Source: Gallaecimonas pentaromativorans
Lineage (GTDB): Bacteria; Pseudomonadota; Gammaproteobacteria; Enterobacterales; Gallaecimonadaceae
Assembly (NCBI RefSeq): GCF_003751625.1
Contig: NZ_RJUL01000009.1
Span: forward strand, 114,079-178,078
Reading direction: 5' to 3'
DNA length: 64,000 nucleotides
In this document: piece after piece, positions 24,659 through 33,850 of the stretch
Numbering within the stretch: the first letter of the stretch is position 1
Layout: each line of letters starts with the position of its first letter
Made by a program: the position numbers and the translations under genes
Notes under the pieces: generated by a model
What the model was told of the DNA's origin: nothing
The model's database searches: none
The model's input: only the letters and a program-made list of their open reading frames with translations

Positions 24659-26221
24659 TTAAGCCTCCACAGCCTTGGTTTCAAAGTGGTAGCGACCGGT
24701 TTCCAGCACGCTGGGACCACGGCGGGCATAGCGGATCATCAGGTACATCTCGGCGATAAGCAGCACGGTGTAGAAGAAGATGAAACCAAACAGACTGCCC
24801 AGTACGTCCCCTGCAGAGAGGGTGGATACAGACAGGTGAGTCGGCAGCACTTCGGCGATGGTCCAGGGCTGACGGCCATACTCGGCCACGAACCAACCCA
24901 CTTCACAGGCGATCCAGGGCGCAGGCAGAGCGATAAGGGCGAACTTGAGCAACCAGCGCTTCTGACCGATGCGGTGGCGGGCACTTTCATAGAAGGCCAA
25001 CGCGAACAGCACCAGCATGATGACGCCCATGGCCACCATCACCCTGAAGCTCCAGAACATCGGCGCCACTTTCGGGATGGAGTCGTTAACCGCTTTCTTG
25101 ATATCGGCATCGGTGGCATCCACCACATCTGGGGCGTAGCGCTTAACCAGCAGGCCATAGCCCAGGTCTTTTTTCACCTCGTTAAAGGCGGCGCGGTTGG
25201 CCGGGGTGTCCTGGCCGTTTTTCAGTTTTTCAAGGATGGCGTAGGCCAGCATACCGTTACGGATACGGGCTTCGTGCTCGACTTGCAGATCCTTGATACC
25301 GATAACCGGCTCATCCACCGAGCGGGTCGCAATCAAACCCAGTACATAGGGGATCTTGATGGCGTAGTCGGTGTGCTCCGTTTCCTGATTGGGGAAACCA
25401 AACAGGGTGAAGGAGGCCGGAGCTGGGGAGGTTTCCCACTCAGCTTCAATGGCAGCCAGCTTGGCTTTTTGCACGTCGCCTACCTCGTAGCCTGACTCGT
25501 CACCCAGCAGGATGACAGACAGCACCGAGGCCAGGCCAAAAGAAGCGGCAATGGCAAAGGAGCGTTTGGCAAAGGCCACATCGCGCCCTTTAAGCAGGAA
25601 GTAGCTGGAGATGGCCAGCACGAACATGGCACCTGTGACATAACCGGCAGACACGGTGTGTACAAATTTCACCTGGGCAACCGGGTTGAAGACGAGGTCG
25701 GCAAAAGACGTCATCTCCATGCGCATGGTTTCAAAGTTGAAATCGGCACCGACCGGGTTTTGCATCCAGCCGTTGGCAATCAAGATCCACAGCGCCGAGA
25801 GGTTGGAGCCCAAGGCCACCAGCCAAGTCACCGTCAAGTGCTGCACTTTGGTCAGCCGTTCCCAGCCAAAGAAGAACAGGCCGATAAAGGTGGACTCGAG
25901 GAAGAAGGCCATCAGGCCTTCAATGGCCAGCGGCGCCCCGAAGATGTCCCCCACGTAGTGGGAGTAGTAAGCCCAGTTGGTACCGAACTGAAACTCCATA
26001 GTCAGGCCGGTAGTGACACCCAGGGCAAAGTTAATCCCGAACAATTTGCCCCAGAATTTCACCATGTCCTTATAGATCTGTTTGCCGGTGGTGACATACA
26101 CCGACTCCATGATCGCCAGGACAAAGGTCATTCCCAGAGTGAGTGGCACAAACAAAAAGTGATACAGCGCCGTAACGGCGAACTGCAAGCGCGATAGATC
26201 AACGACATCATCACCGATCAT
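24659..26221 (-). CDS. cydA: Cytochrome bd-I ubiquinol oxidase subunit I
   Basis: This 520-residue subunit starts [26 protein letters not shown], with the conserved His ligand. It has [28 protein letters not shown], a long Q loop (about residues 250-385, as in E. coli CydA of 522), and the [13 protein letters not shown] signature. Start ATG 26221 follows GGAGTCCGACA; its first 11 bases overlap the end of cydP. It carries haems b558, b595 and d and oxidises ubiquinol. Confidence 0.97.
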   Translation of the reverse strand: MIGDDVVDLSRLQFAVTALYHFLFVPLTLGMTFVLAIMESVYVTTGKQIYKDMVKFWGKLFGINFALGVTTGLTMEFQFGTNWAYYSHYVGDIFGAPLAIEGLMAFFLESTFIGLFFFGWERLTKVQHLTVTWLVALGSNLSALWILIANGWMQNPVGADFNFETMRMEMTSFADLVFNPVAQVKFVHTVSAGYVTGAMFVLAISSYFLLKGRDVAFAKRSFAIAASFGLASVLSVILLGDESGYEVGDVQKAKLAAIEAEWETSPAPASFTLFGFPNQETEHTDYAIKIPYVLGLIATRSVDEPVIGIKDLQVEHEARIRNGMLAYAILEKLKNGQDTPANRAAFNEVKKDLGYGLLVKRYAPDVVDATDADIKKAVNDSIPKVAPMFWSFRVMVAMGVIMLVLFALAFYESARHRIGQKRWLLKFALIALPAPWIACEVGWFVAEYGRQPWTIAEVLPTHLSVSTLSAGDVLGSLFGFIFFYTVLLIAEMYLMIRYARRGPSVLETGRYHFETKAVEA

Positions 26222-26402
26222 TGTCGGACTCCTTGGATGCTGAAGGCGAGGCGTTTAGAAATTGGTTATCAATGGCCGTGTTGCCCTGGTCGACATTCAC
26301 CGGCGAGCTGAAGAACAACACCTTGAGGGTGAAGATCAGCGCCAGCTTCAGCACCAGAATGGCAACAATTTCTTTCGCCAAGGAAGGGCGTTTTATGCCC
26401 AT
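26211..26402 (-). CDS. cydP: Cytochrome oxidase putative small subunit CydP
   Basis: This 63-residue protein has a basic N-terminus ([12 protein letters not shown]), one helix ([18 protein letters not shown]) and a polar tail. The R/K-E-I...L.LKLALIF..K..FFSSPV pattern is that of CydP, found ahead of cydAB in several proteobacteria. AAGGAG lies 8 nt before the ATG. The gene overlaps cydA by 11 nt and is the first of the operon cydP-cydA-cydB-cydX-ybgE. Confidence 0.8.
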   Translation of the reverse strand: MGIKRPSLAKEIVAILVLKLALIFTLKVLFFSSPVNVDQGNTAIDNQFLNASPSASKESDNDR

Positions 26403-26713
26403 GGCGGCTCTCCTTAGTGAACCTGGGCTGAAGTATGCGCCCTACCCGCCTAGGCAATTTTGATTTGCCGCAAATAACTATCGGGCTAGCAGAAGAGAAT
26501 TAAACCGCATCCCTGTCCTGAATCAGGCACATCCATGAACCGCAGACGTGAAACAAAACTATCGAGCAAAAACTATACAATACAATGACAAAGCTGCAAG
26601 CCTGCGGCAATTAGCCTGCCGCTGACATTGCTCGCCCCGCCAATACATCGCGATAAAGAACCATAAAAAAGGCCACCTCTAAGAGGTGGCCTTTTTTTAA
26701 ACAACAGCCCGGG
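26403..26713. other. cyd promoter region
   Basis: A 311-bp gap between cydP and the OYE-family gene. Apart from the hairpin terminator at 26665-26698 I see no gene; the cyd promoter must lie on the minus strand of 26410-26620, but I cannot place its boxes confidently. Confidence 0.5.
26665..26698. terminator. Strong bidirectional terminator
   Basis: AAAAAAGGCCACCTCT-TAAG-type loop-AGAGGTGGCCTTTTTTT: a stem of about 10 bp with A/T tracts on both sides, 16 nt beyond the stop of the OYE gene on the minus strand. Confidence 0.92.
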
Positions 26714-27808
26714 TTATTCAAAAAGTCCTTTTACGCCGTGAGGCTCACAACGCAAATATTGGGGCGAGGCGTGGGCCTTGTCACCAAGGGCGGCGGCGGC
26801 GTGCCAAGGCCAGCGCGGGTCATACAAGATACCCCGGGCCAGGGCCACCGCATCGGCATTGCCCTCAGTCAGTACCGCTTCGGCCTGGTGCGGGTCGGTA
26901 ATAAGGCCCACGGCAATCACCGGCATCTTCACTTCAGCCTTGATGGCGTCGCTGAGCGGCACTTGATAGCTCGGGCCTACCGGAATTTGTTGCAAGGGTG
27001 ACAAGCCACCAGAGGACACATGGATAAAGTCGCAGCCCCGTGCATCCAGCGCTTTGGCCAGCGCAATGGATTGTGGCAGATCCCAGCCGCCTTCCACCCA
27101 GTCGGTACCGGAGATACGTACCCCTACCGCTTTTTCTTTGGGGAAGACGGCGCGCACGGCGTCAAACACCTCCAGCAAGAGGCGCATGCGGTTTTCCAGG
27201 TTGCCGCCGTATTCGTCGCGGCGCTGGTTGCTCAAGGGAGAGAGAAACTGGTGCAGCAGATAGCCGTGAGCAGCGTGTAGCTCAATCACCTCGATACCGA
27301 GGCGGTCAGCGCGCTTGGCGGCGGCAACAAAGGCCGCCTTAACGGCCTCGATACCGGCTTTGTCCATGGCCTCGGGAGCAGGGCCGCCTTCCTGGAAGGG
27401 TTGGTCGCTGGCAGAGAAGGTTTGCCAGCCGTTGTCACTGCCAGGGGCAATGGCACCGCCACCGTCCCAGGGCTTGTGGGTAGACGCCTTTCGCCCGGCG
27501 TGGGCCAGCTGAATACCCAGCGGCATGTCGCTGTATTGGCCAATGGCCTTTAACACCTTGCCAAGGGCCTGCTCGGTGGCATCGTCCCACAGGCCAAGGT
27601 CGGCGTAGGTGATACGGCCTTCCGGCACCACGGCGGTGGCTTCAAGGATAAGCAGGCCAGCACCGGACTGAGACAAGGTGCCCAAGTGAATTTGATGCCA
27701 ATCAGTGGCTTGGCCCTGGTCGGCCGAATACTGGCACATGGGGGCGATGATAATGCGGTTGGGCAACTCGACATGGCCGAGCTTGATGGGGGTAAAGAGC
27801 TGGCTCAC
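26714..27808 (-). CDS. Old yellow enzyme-family NADH:flavin oxidoreductase (XenA/YqjM-like)
   Basis: This 364-residue FMN TIM-barrel ene-reductase belongs to the thermophilic-like class. It has LFTPIKLGHVELPNRIIIAPMCQYSA (the active-site Cys of YqjM/XenA in PMCQYSA) and GIQLAHAGRKAS. It also has the substrate His pair in ELHAAHGYLLHQFLSPLSNQR and the FMN phosphate block near VALARGILYDPRWPWHAA. It reduces activated C=C bonds and nitro compounds with NAD(P)H. The start is GTG at 27808 behind AGGAGGCGGCC. The gene is transcribed alone. Confidence 0.93.
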   Translation of the reverse strand: MSQLFTPIKLGHVELPNRIIIAPMCQYSADQGQATDWHQIHLGTLSQSGAGLLILEATAVVPEGRITYADLGLWDDATEQALGKVLKAIGQYSDMPLGIQLAHAGRKASTHKPWDGGGAIAPGSDNGWQTFSASDQPFQEGGPAPEAMDKAGIEAVKAAFVAAAKRADRLGIEVIELHAAHGYLLHQFLSPLSNQRRDEYGGNLENRMRLLLEVFDAVRAVFPKEKAVGVRISGTDWVEGGWDLPQSIALAKALDARGCDFIHVSSGGLSPLQQIPVGPSYQVPLSDAIKAEVKMPVIAVGLITDPHQAEAVLTEGNADAVALARGILYDPRWPWHAAAALGDKAHASPQYLRCEPHGVKGLFE

Positions 27809-27908
27809 GGCCGCCTCCTATAAAGTTGAATGGCTACTAGGGTAAAAACGTGAGCTCCATCACGCAAGACGGCACCAAATCCAAACCAGGGAACCAAAGG
27901 GTAACCAA

Positions 27909-27937
27909 TAAAAAAGCCGCCCCAGGCGGCTTTTTTA
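27909..27937. terminator. Terminator at the end of the betaine ABC transporter operon
   Basis: AAAAAAGCCGCC-CCA-GGCGGCTTTTTT, overlapping the stop codon of the binding-protein gene at 27935 and usable in both directions. Confidence 0.9.
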
Positions 27938-28675
27938 TTGGCGGGCGGCGCGCATGGCATCCAGTACTTGCCGTGGCGTCCAATGAAAGCCCTTCAAAAT
28001 AGCGTAAGCCTTGGGGTGCTGCTCTTTAAGTGAACGGCTGACCAGGGTATGCACGCTCTCCCCTTGGGGATATATCCCCTTAGGGTCGTCGAGAAACCGC
28101 AGGTGCAGCTCTTCCACTATCAGGTGCGGCCACCAGGCAGTTACCACCACCGGGCGCCCTTCCTTGACGGCACGCTTAAGAAGATACCCCATTGCTGGCC
28201 CCGATCCGGGCAATAGTTTATTGCCAAGGCCGTAGGCTCCCATGGCCCTTTTGGTCAAGGTCATTAACCCGGCGCCGGGGTCGATACCCAAAATGGGGCC
28301 GCTAAAATCTTTAAGGTCGGTGATGCTTTGCAAGGGGCTATCTTGCGGCACTGCCAGCCCCAACTTGACCCCTTCAAGGTTGGGGCCCACGTCTTCCACC
28401 TTGGCCAGATACAGCTTGGCGTACTGGGCCTGGGTTTGCGGCAGCCAGGCAGAGACAGTGGCATCCACGCTGCCACTGGCCACCCCGGCCCACATGGCAC
28501 CGGTTGTCACCGGCACCAGTTTGACGGTAAAACCGGCCGCCTCCAGGCGCTTTTGCACCTGCTCGGTGGCTGCCACCGCCGACGACCACTGCACGTAAGC
28601 CAGCTTGATGGTGTTGTCCTTTGGCGCCGAACAACCCGCCAGCAACAAGGCACAGGCCAATAACCATTTGCTCAT
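27935..28675 (-). CDS. Glycine betaine/choline-type ABC substrate-binding lipoprotein (second binding protein)
   Basis: This 246-residue protein has a lipoprotein signal (WLLACALLLAGC, Cys15) and then an OpuAC-type domain (IKLAYVQWSSAVAATEQVQKRLEAAGF). It has VDATVSAWLPQTQAQY and VVVTAWWPHLIVEELHLRFLDDPKG, where Trp residues can form the aromatic cage for a quaternary ammonium. It is the last gene of the operon and starts in the permease stop codon (TAATG). It is a distinct protein from the larger one at 30700-31620, with little shared sequence beyond fold motifs. Confidence 0.85.
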   Translation of the reverse strand: MSKWLLACALLLAGCSAPKDNTIKLAYVQWSSAVAATEQVQKRLEAAGFTVKLVPVTTGAMWAGVASGSVDATVSAWLPQTQAQYAKLYLAKVEDVGPNLEGVKLGLAVPQDSPLQSITDLKDFSGPILGIDPGAGLMTLTKRAMGAYGLGNKLLPGSGPAMGYLLKRAVKEGRPVVVTAWWPHLIVEELHLRFLDDPKGIYPQGESVHTLVSRSLKEQHPKAYAILKGFHWTPRQVLDAMRAARQ

Positions 28676-29505
28676 TACTCCCGCCCCTTACCCAGTGCCT
28701 GGGTGATGCGGTCAAGGATCATCGCCAAAATCACCACGGCAATGCCCGACTCAAACCCCGCCGCCATGTCCATGCTGTTGATAGCACGCCACACTTCGCC
28801 CCCCAGGCCGCCAGCACCGATCATCGCCGAGATAACCACCATCGACAGGCTGAGCATGATGGTCTGGTTGATACCGGCCATGATGGTGGGCACCGCCAGC
28901 GGCAATTGCACCTTAAAAAGCTTCTGGGCAGGAGCCGCGCCAAAGGCATCAGCCGCTTCAATCAGCTCTTCTGGCACCTGGCGAATGCCAAGGGTGGTAA
29001 AGCGAATAGCCGGCGGCATGGCAAAGATCACCGTGGCAAAAATGGCCGCCACCGGCCCCAGGCCGAAAAAGGGAATGGCCGGGATGAGGTACACAAAGGC
29101 CGGCATGGTCTGCATGAAATCCAGTACCGGCATCACAATGCGATAGCAGGTCTTGTTAAGGGCAGCAGCAATACCGATAGGCAGCGCCAGCACAATGCTC
29201 GACAAGGTGGCAAACAGCACCAGAGTGAGGGTCTCAATCATCGGGTACCAGAGTTCCAGGTTCCAGATGAGCCCAAGGCCTAGGGCCGAAGTGAGCGCAA
29301 AGCGCCAGCCCTTAAGGCGCCAGGCAATAACGGCGGTGGCCAGGATAAAGGCCCACTCGGGGATCCACATCAAGCAATCAATCACCCAGTCGATGGCCTG
29401 TTCGGTGCTGTCGCTAATGGCGCGGGTGGCATTGGAAAATTGGCTGGTCAGCAGGTCGATGCCATCGGCTATCCACTGCCCCAGCGGGATACGGTCAATC
29501 ATCAT
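28675..29505 (-). CDS. Betaine/choline ABC transporter permease (ProW/OpuAB type)
   Basis: This 276-residue protein has about six membrane helices. The EAA-type cytoplasmic loop is seen in AADAFGAAPAQKLFKVQLPLAVPTIMAGINQTIM and the conserved LDFMQTMPAFVYLIPAIPFFGLG block of ProW follows the usual order. The start overlaps the ATPase stop by 4 nt (ATGA), and the stop overlaps the downstream lipoprotein start. It forms the membrane channel for osmoprotectant uptake with the ATPase at 29502-30689. Confidence 0.92.
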   Translation of the reverse strand: MMIDRIPLGQWIADGIDLLTSQFSNATRAISDSTEQAIDWVIDCLMWIPEWAFILATAVIAWRLKGWRFALTSALGLGLIWNLELWYPMIETLTLVLFATLSSIVLALPIGIAAALNKTCYRIVMPVLDFMQTMPAFVYLIPAIPFFGLGPVAAIFATVIFAMPPAIRFTTLGIRQVPEELIEAADAFGAAPAQKLFKVQLPLAVPTIMAGINQTIMLSLSMVVISAMIGAGGLGGEVWRAINSMDMAAGFESGIAVVILAMILDRITQALGKGRE

Positions 29506-30689
29506 TGCACTCCTGCCAGTTCGGACAACACGGCGCCTTTCAGCACCACCCCTTGGATCTTCTGCTGCTCATCCACCACCGGCAGCGGGTAATGGATACC
29601 GTCAAAAAGCGGGAACAGCTGGGCCAGGGCATCGCCTTTGGCAACGCTGCGCACATCGGTATTGACGTAAGCCTCCAGGTTTTCAGCTTTGTCGGCCAAG
29701 GCCTTGGCGATGGCGTCCAGCTCAATCCAACCCACCAGGGTGCCTTGGCGGTCGGTTACCAGAGCGTGGTCCCAGCCTTCTTCGTTGAGGGTATAGAGGG
29801 CGGTGCGCGGCCCCTGCCCGGCTTTGAGTACGCAGCGGGCCTGGGTCATGGCGTTTTCGGCGGTCAGCACCCCGGACATATCCACCCCTTCCACAAAACG
29901 CGCCACATAAGGGTTGGCCGGTTGGGTGAGAATTTCCTCCGGGGTGCCGGCCTGGGAGATAAGGCCGTCTTTTAACAAAATAATGCGATCGCCTATCGCC
30001 AGGGCTTCATCAAGGTCATGGGTAATGAAGATGATGGTCTTGTGCATCGCCTCTTGCAGCGCCCGAAGCTCCTTTTGCATGTCCCGGCGAATGAGAGGGT
30101 CAAGGGCTGAAAAAGCCTCGTCCATCAACAGGATATCCGGGTCTGCCGCCAGCGCCCTGGCCAGGCCCACCCGCTGCTGCATACCGCCGGAAAGGGCCGC
30201 CGGCTTGGCGTTCTCCCAGCCTTCCAGGCCCACCTTGCTTAAGGCGTCCATGGCTTTTTGGCGGCGCGTTGGTTTGTCCATCCCCTGCACCTCCAGGCCA
30301 AATTCGGTGTTGGCCAGCACGGTGCGATGGGGCATCAGTGCAAATTTTTGAAACACCATGCCGAATTTTTCACGGCGCAGCTCGCGAAGGGCCTTGGCAT
30401 CGAGGCTACAGATATCGGTGCCGTCGATTTCCACCTTGCCTTGGGAAGGCTCAATCAGGCGGTTAAGGCAGCGCAGCAAGGTGGATTTGCCGGAGCCCGA
30501 CAACCCCATGATCACCAACAGCTCGCCCCGTTTTACCTCGAAACTGATGTCCGCCAGCCCCAAGGTACTGCCGGTGGCTTTGAGGATGTCGTTTCTGCCC
30601 TCTCCTTTATGGTGGCGGGCAATGACCTCCTTGGCATCCTTGCCGAAGACCTTGTACAGCTTGTCGACTTTAAGAATGGCGTCACTCAT
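29502..30689 (-). CDS. Betaine/choline ABC transporter ATPase with CBS domains (ProV/OpuAA type)
   Basis: The protein has 395 residues. The ATPase domain has Walker A GLSGSGKST, Q loop MVFQKFALMPHRTV, signature LSGGMQQRVGLARALA, Walker B ILLMDEAFSALDP and the switch His in FITHDLDEA. A CBS-domain tail (about 280-395) senses ionic strength in OpuA-type transporters. ATG 30689 follows AAGGGGC; a TTG one codon upstream is possible. It sits 10 nt after the choline/betaine-binding protein gene. Confidence 0.94.
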   Translation of the reverse strand: MSDAILKVDKLYKVFGKDAKEVIARHHKGEGRNDILKATGSTLGLADISFEVKRGELLVIMGLSGSGKSTLLRCLNRLIEPSQGKVEIDGTDICSLDAKALRELRREKFGMVFQKFALMPHRTVLANTEFGLEVQGMDKPTRRQKAMDALSKVGLEGWENAKPAALSGGMQQRVGLARALAADPDILLMDEAFSALDPLIRRDMQKELRALQEAMHKTIIFITHDLDEALAIGDRIILLKDGLISQAGTPEEILTQPANPYVARFVEGVDMSGVLTAENAMTQARCVLKAGQGPRTALYTLNEEGWDHALVTDRQGTLVGWIELDAIAKALADKAENLEAYVNTDVRSVAKGDALAQLFPLFDGIHYPLPVVDEQQKIQGVVLKGAVLSELAGVQ

Positions 30690-30699
30690 CAAAAGCCCC

Positions 30700-31620
30700 T
30701 TATTGCCAGCGGCTAAGGGCCGGGGTGCCGTCGGTGTTGGTCACACCGGCTAGCCAGGTTTTCAGCAGCTCGGGGTGGTCTTTGAGATAGGCCTTGGCGG
30801 CGTCTTCGGCGCTCTGGTGGTCATTCATGATGGCGTCCATCAGGTGGTTTTCCATGTCCACGGTGAAGGTCAGGTTGTTAAGGAAGTGCCCGACATTGGG
30901 GCAAGTCGCCACATAGCCTTTGCGGGTTTGAGTGCGCACCGTGGCCGCGCCGTAATCGGGGCCGAAGTAGTCGTCACCGCCTTTGAGGTAGGTGATGTCG
31001 AGCTTGGTGTTCATGGGGTGCGGCGCCCAAGCCAGGAACACTACCCAGTCCTTGTTTTGGGTAGCGTGCTTAACCTCTGACAGCATCCCTGCCTCGGATG
31101 ACGACACCAGGCGGAACCGGCGCAGCCCAAAGGCGTTGTCGTGAATCATATTCTCGACAATCTTGTTGCCGTCGTTACCGGACTCCAGGCCGTAGATGCG
31201 GCCACGAAACTCGCTCTTGTGCTCGGCCAAGTCTTTAAAGGATGTCACCCCGGCCTTGGCCACATAGCTGGGTACCGCCAGGGTGTATTTGGCGCCCTTG
31301 AGGTTGGTGGTCACGGTTTCTACCGCGCCAGAGGCTTCATAGGGTTTGACGATACTGGCCATGGACGGCATCCAGTTCCCCAAAAACACATCAAAGTCAT
31401 TCTGTTTAAGCCCGGCGTAGGCAATGGGTACCGAGACCGTCTTGCTGTCGGTGTCGTAGCCCATTTTGTCCAGCAGCACCCTTGCTACGCCGGTGGTGGC
31501 CTGAATGTCGGTCCAGCCGACTTCGGCAAAGCGCACTTTTTGGCAGCTGTCGCTAACAGCGGCCTGGGCGGAGGTGGCGAGAAGGGTGCCCAGCATCAGG
31601 GTCAGAACGTGCTTTTTCAT
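30700..31620 (-). CDS. Choline/betaine ABC transporter periplasmic binding protein (ChoX/ProX-like)
   Basis: This 306-residue protein has a signal peptide (MKKHVLTLMLGTLLATSAQA). The mature part starts SCQKVRFAEVGWTDIQATTGVARVLL and has DVFLGNWMPSM, GRIYGLESGNDGNKIVENMI and WVVFLAWAPHPMN, the aromatic-rich segments of choline- and betaine-binding proteins of the ChoX type. ATG 31620 follows AAGGAGCTAACACC; a start 36 codons upstream would have no signal peptide. It is the first gene of the operon and is divergent from betI, whose operator candidate lies between them. Confidence 0.9.
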   Translation of the reverse strand: MKKHVLTLMLGTLLATSAQAAVSDSCQKVRFAEVGWTDIQATTGVARVLLDKMGYDTDSKTVSVPIAYAGLKQNDFDVFLGNWMPSMASIVKPYEASGAVETVTTNLKGAKYTLAVPSYVAKAGVTSFKDLAEHKSEFRGRIYGLESGNDGNKIVENMIHDNAFGLRRFRLVSSSEAGMLSEVKHATQNKDWVVFLAWAPHPMNTKLDITYLKGGDDYFGPDYGAATVRTQTRKGYVATCPNVGHFLNNLTFTVDMENHLMDAIMNDHQSAEDAAKAYLKDHPELLKTWLAGVTNTDGTPALSRWQ

Positions 31621-31731
31621 GGTGTTAGCTCCTTGGGTTGCTGCGCCTGGCCGACCATCTCGTGCTGCAAAACTGGCAGCCGGTATGGCCCGTGACAGCG
31701 CATTCAATTTCATTCGCTTGCTAAACATTAA

Positions 31732-31768
31732 AACGTTTCTTTATTGAATGTTCAATCAATAAAACGTT
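31732..31768. promoter_or_regulatory. Candidate BetI operator
   Basis: In the gap between the binding-protein gene and betI, ATTGAA-TG-TTCAAT (31743-31756) is a perfect palindrome set inside outer arms AACGTTT (31732) and AAACGTT (to 31768). A large palindrome with ATTGA/TCAAT half sites is what a choline-sensing TetR-type repressor would bind. It lies 34-70 nt before betI and could control both divergent transcripts. This is a prediction from position and symmetry. Confidence 0.65.
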
Positions 31769-31801
31769 AGAGTGAAAAAGAACCTGAAGCGGAGAAGCGG
31801 T

Positions 31802-32383
31802 ATGCCCAAGGTAGGAATGGCCCCGGTAAGGCGCGCCCAACTGATTGAATCGGTGATCCGATGCATTGACGACGGCGGCTTATCAAAAGCCACTTTCAAG
31901 TCTGTCAGCCAGGATGCTGGCGTATCAGCCGGGATCATCGCCCACTACTTTGGCAACAAGCAGGGGCTGATTGACGCCACCATGCGTCATTTGCTCAAGA
32001 ACCTTTTTGCCGACTTAAAAATGGCGGTGAGCGCCTTTGACAAATCAAGCGTACAGGAACGACTTTGCGCCATGGTAGAGGTCAACTTCGATGGTAGCCA
32101 GCTTCGCAAAGCCATAGGCCGCACTTGGCTCAGCTTCTGGGCTGAAAGCGCCTTTCAGCATGATTTGTCGCGCCTGCAAAACGTCTATGTGGGCCGGATG
32201 CAAAGCCTGCTGCGCCACGAGTTTGCCAAGGTGCAGCCAAGGCCCCTTGCCAGAGACAACGCCAAGCTGCTGCTGTCGGCCATCGACGGCGAGTGGCTGC
32301 GCACCAGCCTGGAAGGCGACAGATCCGATCCGGCCGCCATCCGCCAACGCATCAGCCGCTTGATTGCCTTGCTGCTCAACTGA
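31802..32383 (+). CDS. betI: TetR-family repressor BetI
   Basis: This 193-residue protein (E. coli BetI has 195) starts MPKVGMAPVRRAQLIESVIR, nearly the family start. The helix-turn-helix is FKSVSQDAGVSAGIIAHYFGNKQGLIDATMR, and the C-terminal choline-sensing domain has WLSFWAESAFQHDLSRLQNVY. BetI represses the bet genes until choline is present. ATG 31802 is supported by GGAGAAGCGGT and by the conserved start; a GTG ten codons upstream is rejected. betB begins 12 nt after its stop. Confidence 0.95.
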   Translation: MPKVGMAPVRRAQLIESVIRCIDDGGLSKATFKSVSQDAGVSAGIIAHYFGNKQGLIDATMRHLLKNLFADLKMAVSAFDKSSVQERLCAMVEVNFDGSQLRKAIGRTWLSFWAESAFQHDLSRLQNVYVGRMQSLLRHEFAKVQPRPLARDNAKLLLSAIDGEWLRTSLEGDRSDPAAIRQRISRLIALLLN

Positions 32384-32395
32384 CGAGGACGCCTT

Positions 32396-33841
32396 ATGAA
32401 CTCCCTCCCCCTTTATATTCATGGCCGCCATGTGGATGCCCAAAGCAAGCAATGCTTTGACAACATCAACCCGGCCACCGAACAGCGCCTGTGCCAGGTG
32501 CAAAAAGCCGGCGCCGCCGATGTCGAGGCCGCGGTCGCCTCCGCCAAGGCCGGTTTCAAGATTTGGTCAGCCATGAGCGGCATGGAGCGCAAACGCATCC
32601 TCGATAAAGCGGTGGCGCTGCTGCGCCAGCGTAACGACGAGTTGGCCAAGATTGAGGTGCTGGATACCGGCAAGCCGCTTGCTGAGGCCATCGAAGTGGA
32701 TGTGGTCACCGGCGCCGACGCCATCGAGTTTTATGCCGGGCTGGCACCGGCCATTGCCGGCGAGCAGGTGCCCCTTGGCGATGAGGCCTTCTTTTATACT
32801 CGCCGCGAACCCTTAGGGGTGTGCGTGGGCATTGGCGCCTGGAACTACCCCATTCAAATTGCCTGCTGGAAGGCGGCGCTCGCCCTTGCCACCGGCAATG
32901 CCATGATTTTTAAGCCCGCCGAGCTAACCCCCACCGGCGCCTTGAAGCTGGCCGAAATTTTCACCGAAGCCGGGCTCCCCGATGGCGTTTTCAACGTGCT
33001 GCAAGGTGACGGCGAAACCGGCGCCCTGCTCACCGCTCACCCCGGCGTAGCAAAAGTGTCGCTGACCGGGGAAGTCGGCACCGGCAAGAAAGTGATGGCC
33101 GCCGCCGCTGGCACCTTAAAAGAGGTGACCATGGAGCTTGGCGGCAAAAGCCCGCTGATCATCTTTGACGACGCCGATCTCGACGACGCTGTTAGCGCTG
33201 CCCTGCTTGCCAACTTCTATACCCAGGGCGAGATTTGCACCAACGGCACCCGGGTATTTGTGCACCACAGCCTGCACGGCGCCTTTGTTGAAAAAGTGGT
33301 TGAGCGCAGCCGCGCCATTCGCGCCGGCGACCCCATGGATATGAACACGCAGCTCGGCGCCTTGATAAGCACCGGCCACATGCAGCAAGTGCTTGGCGCC
33401 ATCGAACAAGGCAAAAAAGACGGCGCCCGCCTGGAAGTGGGCGGCAACCGTATCGGCAGCACCGGCGCCTTTGTCGAGGCCACCGTCTTTAGCGGCGTTA
33501 CCGACGACATGGCCCTGGCCCGCGATGAAATTTTTGGCCCGGTGATGAGCATCCTCACCTTTGAAGACGAGCAAGAGGTCATCGAACGGGCCAACAACAC
33601 CGACTTTGGCCTGGCCGCCGCCGTCTTTACCCGCGATCTCAAGCGCGGCCACCGGGTTATTCACCAGCTCCAGGCCGGCATTTGCTGGCTTAACGCCTAC
33701 AACCTCTCACCGGTAGAAATGCCCGTGGGCGGTTACAAAGCCTCCGGCATCGGCCGTGAAAATGGCCTTGAGAGCATCCGCCACTACACCCAAGTCAAAA
33801 GCGTTTACGTCAATCTCGGCGGCGTTGAGAGTCCGTTTTAA
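32396..33841 (+). CDS. betB: Betaine aldehyde dehydrogenase
   Basis: This 481-residue NAD(P)+-dependent enzyme oxidises betaine aldehyde to glycine betaine. Key blocks are [21 protein letters not shown] (the Rossmann Asn), [13 protein letters not shown], the catalytic Glu in [14 protein letters not shown], the catalytic Cys in [14 protein letters not shown], and [13 protein letters not shown]. The C-terminal [21 protein letters not shown] is typical of BetB. The start ATG follows ACGAGGACGCCTT. It is the second gene of betIBA, with betA starting 9 nt downstream. Confidence 0.96.
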   Translation: MNSLPLYIHGRHVDAQSKQCFDNINPATEQRLCQVQKAGAADVEAAVASAKAGFKIWSAMSGMERKRILDKAVALLRQRNDELAKIEVLDTGKPLAEAIEVDVVTGADAIEFYAGLAPAIAGEQVPLGDEAFFYTRREPLGVCVGIGAWNYPIQIACWKAALALATGNAMIFKPAELTPTGALKLAEIFTEAGLPDGVFNVLQGDGETGALLTAHPGVAKVSLTGEVGTGKKVMAAAAGTLKEVTMELGGKSPLIIFDDADLDDAVSAALLANFYTQGEICTNGTRVFVHHSLHGAFVEKVVERSRAIRAGDPMDMNTQLGALISTGHMQQVLGAIEQGKKDGARLEVGGNRIGSTGAFVEATVFSGVTDDMALARDEIFGPVMSILTFEDEQEVIERANNTDFGLAAAVFTRDLKRGHRVIHQLQAGICWLNAYNLSPVEMPVGGYKASGIGRENGLESIRHYTQVKSVYVNLGGVESPF

Positions 33842-33850
33842 GGAGGCAGT

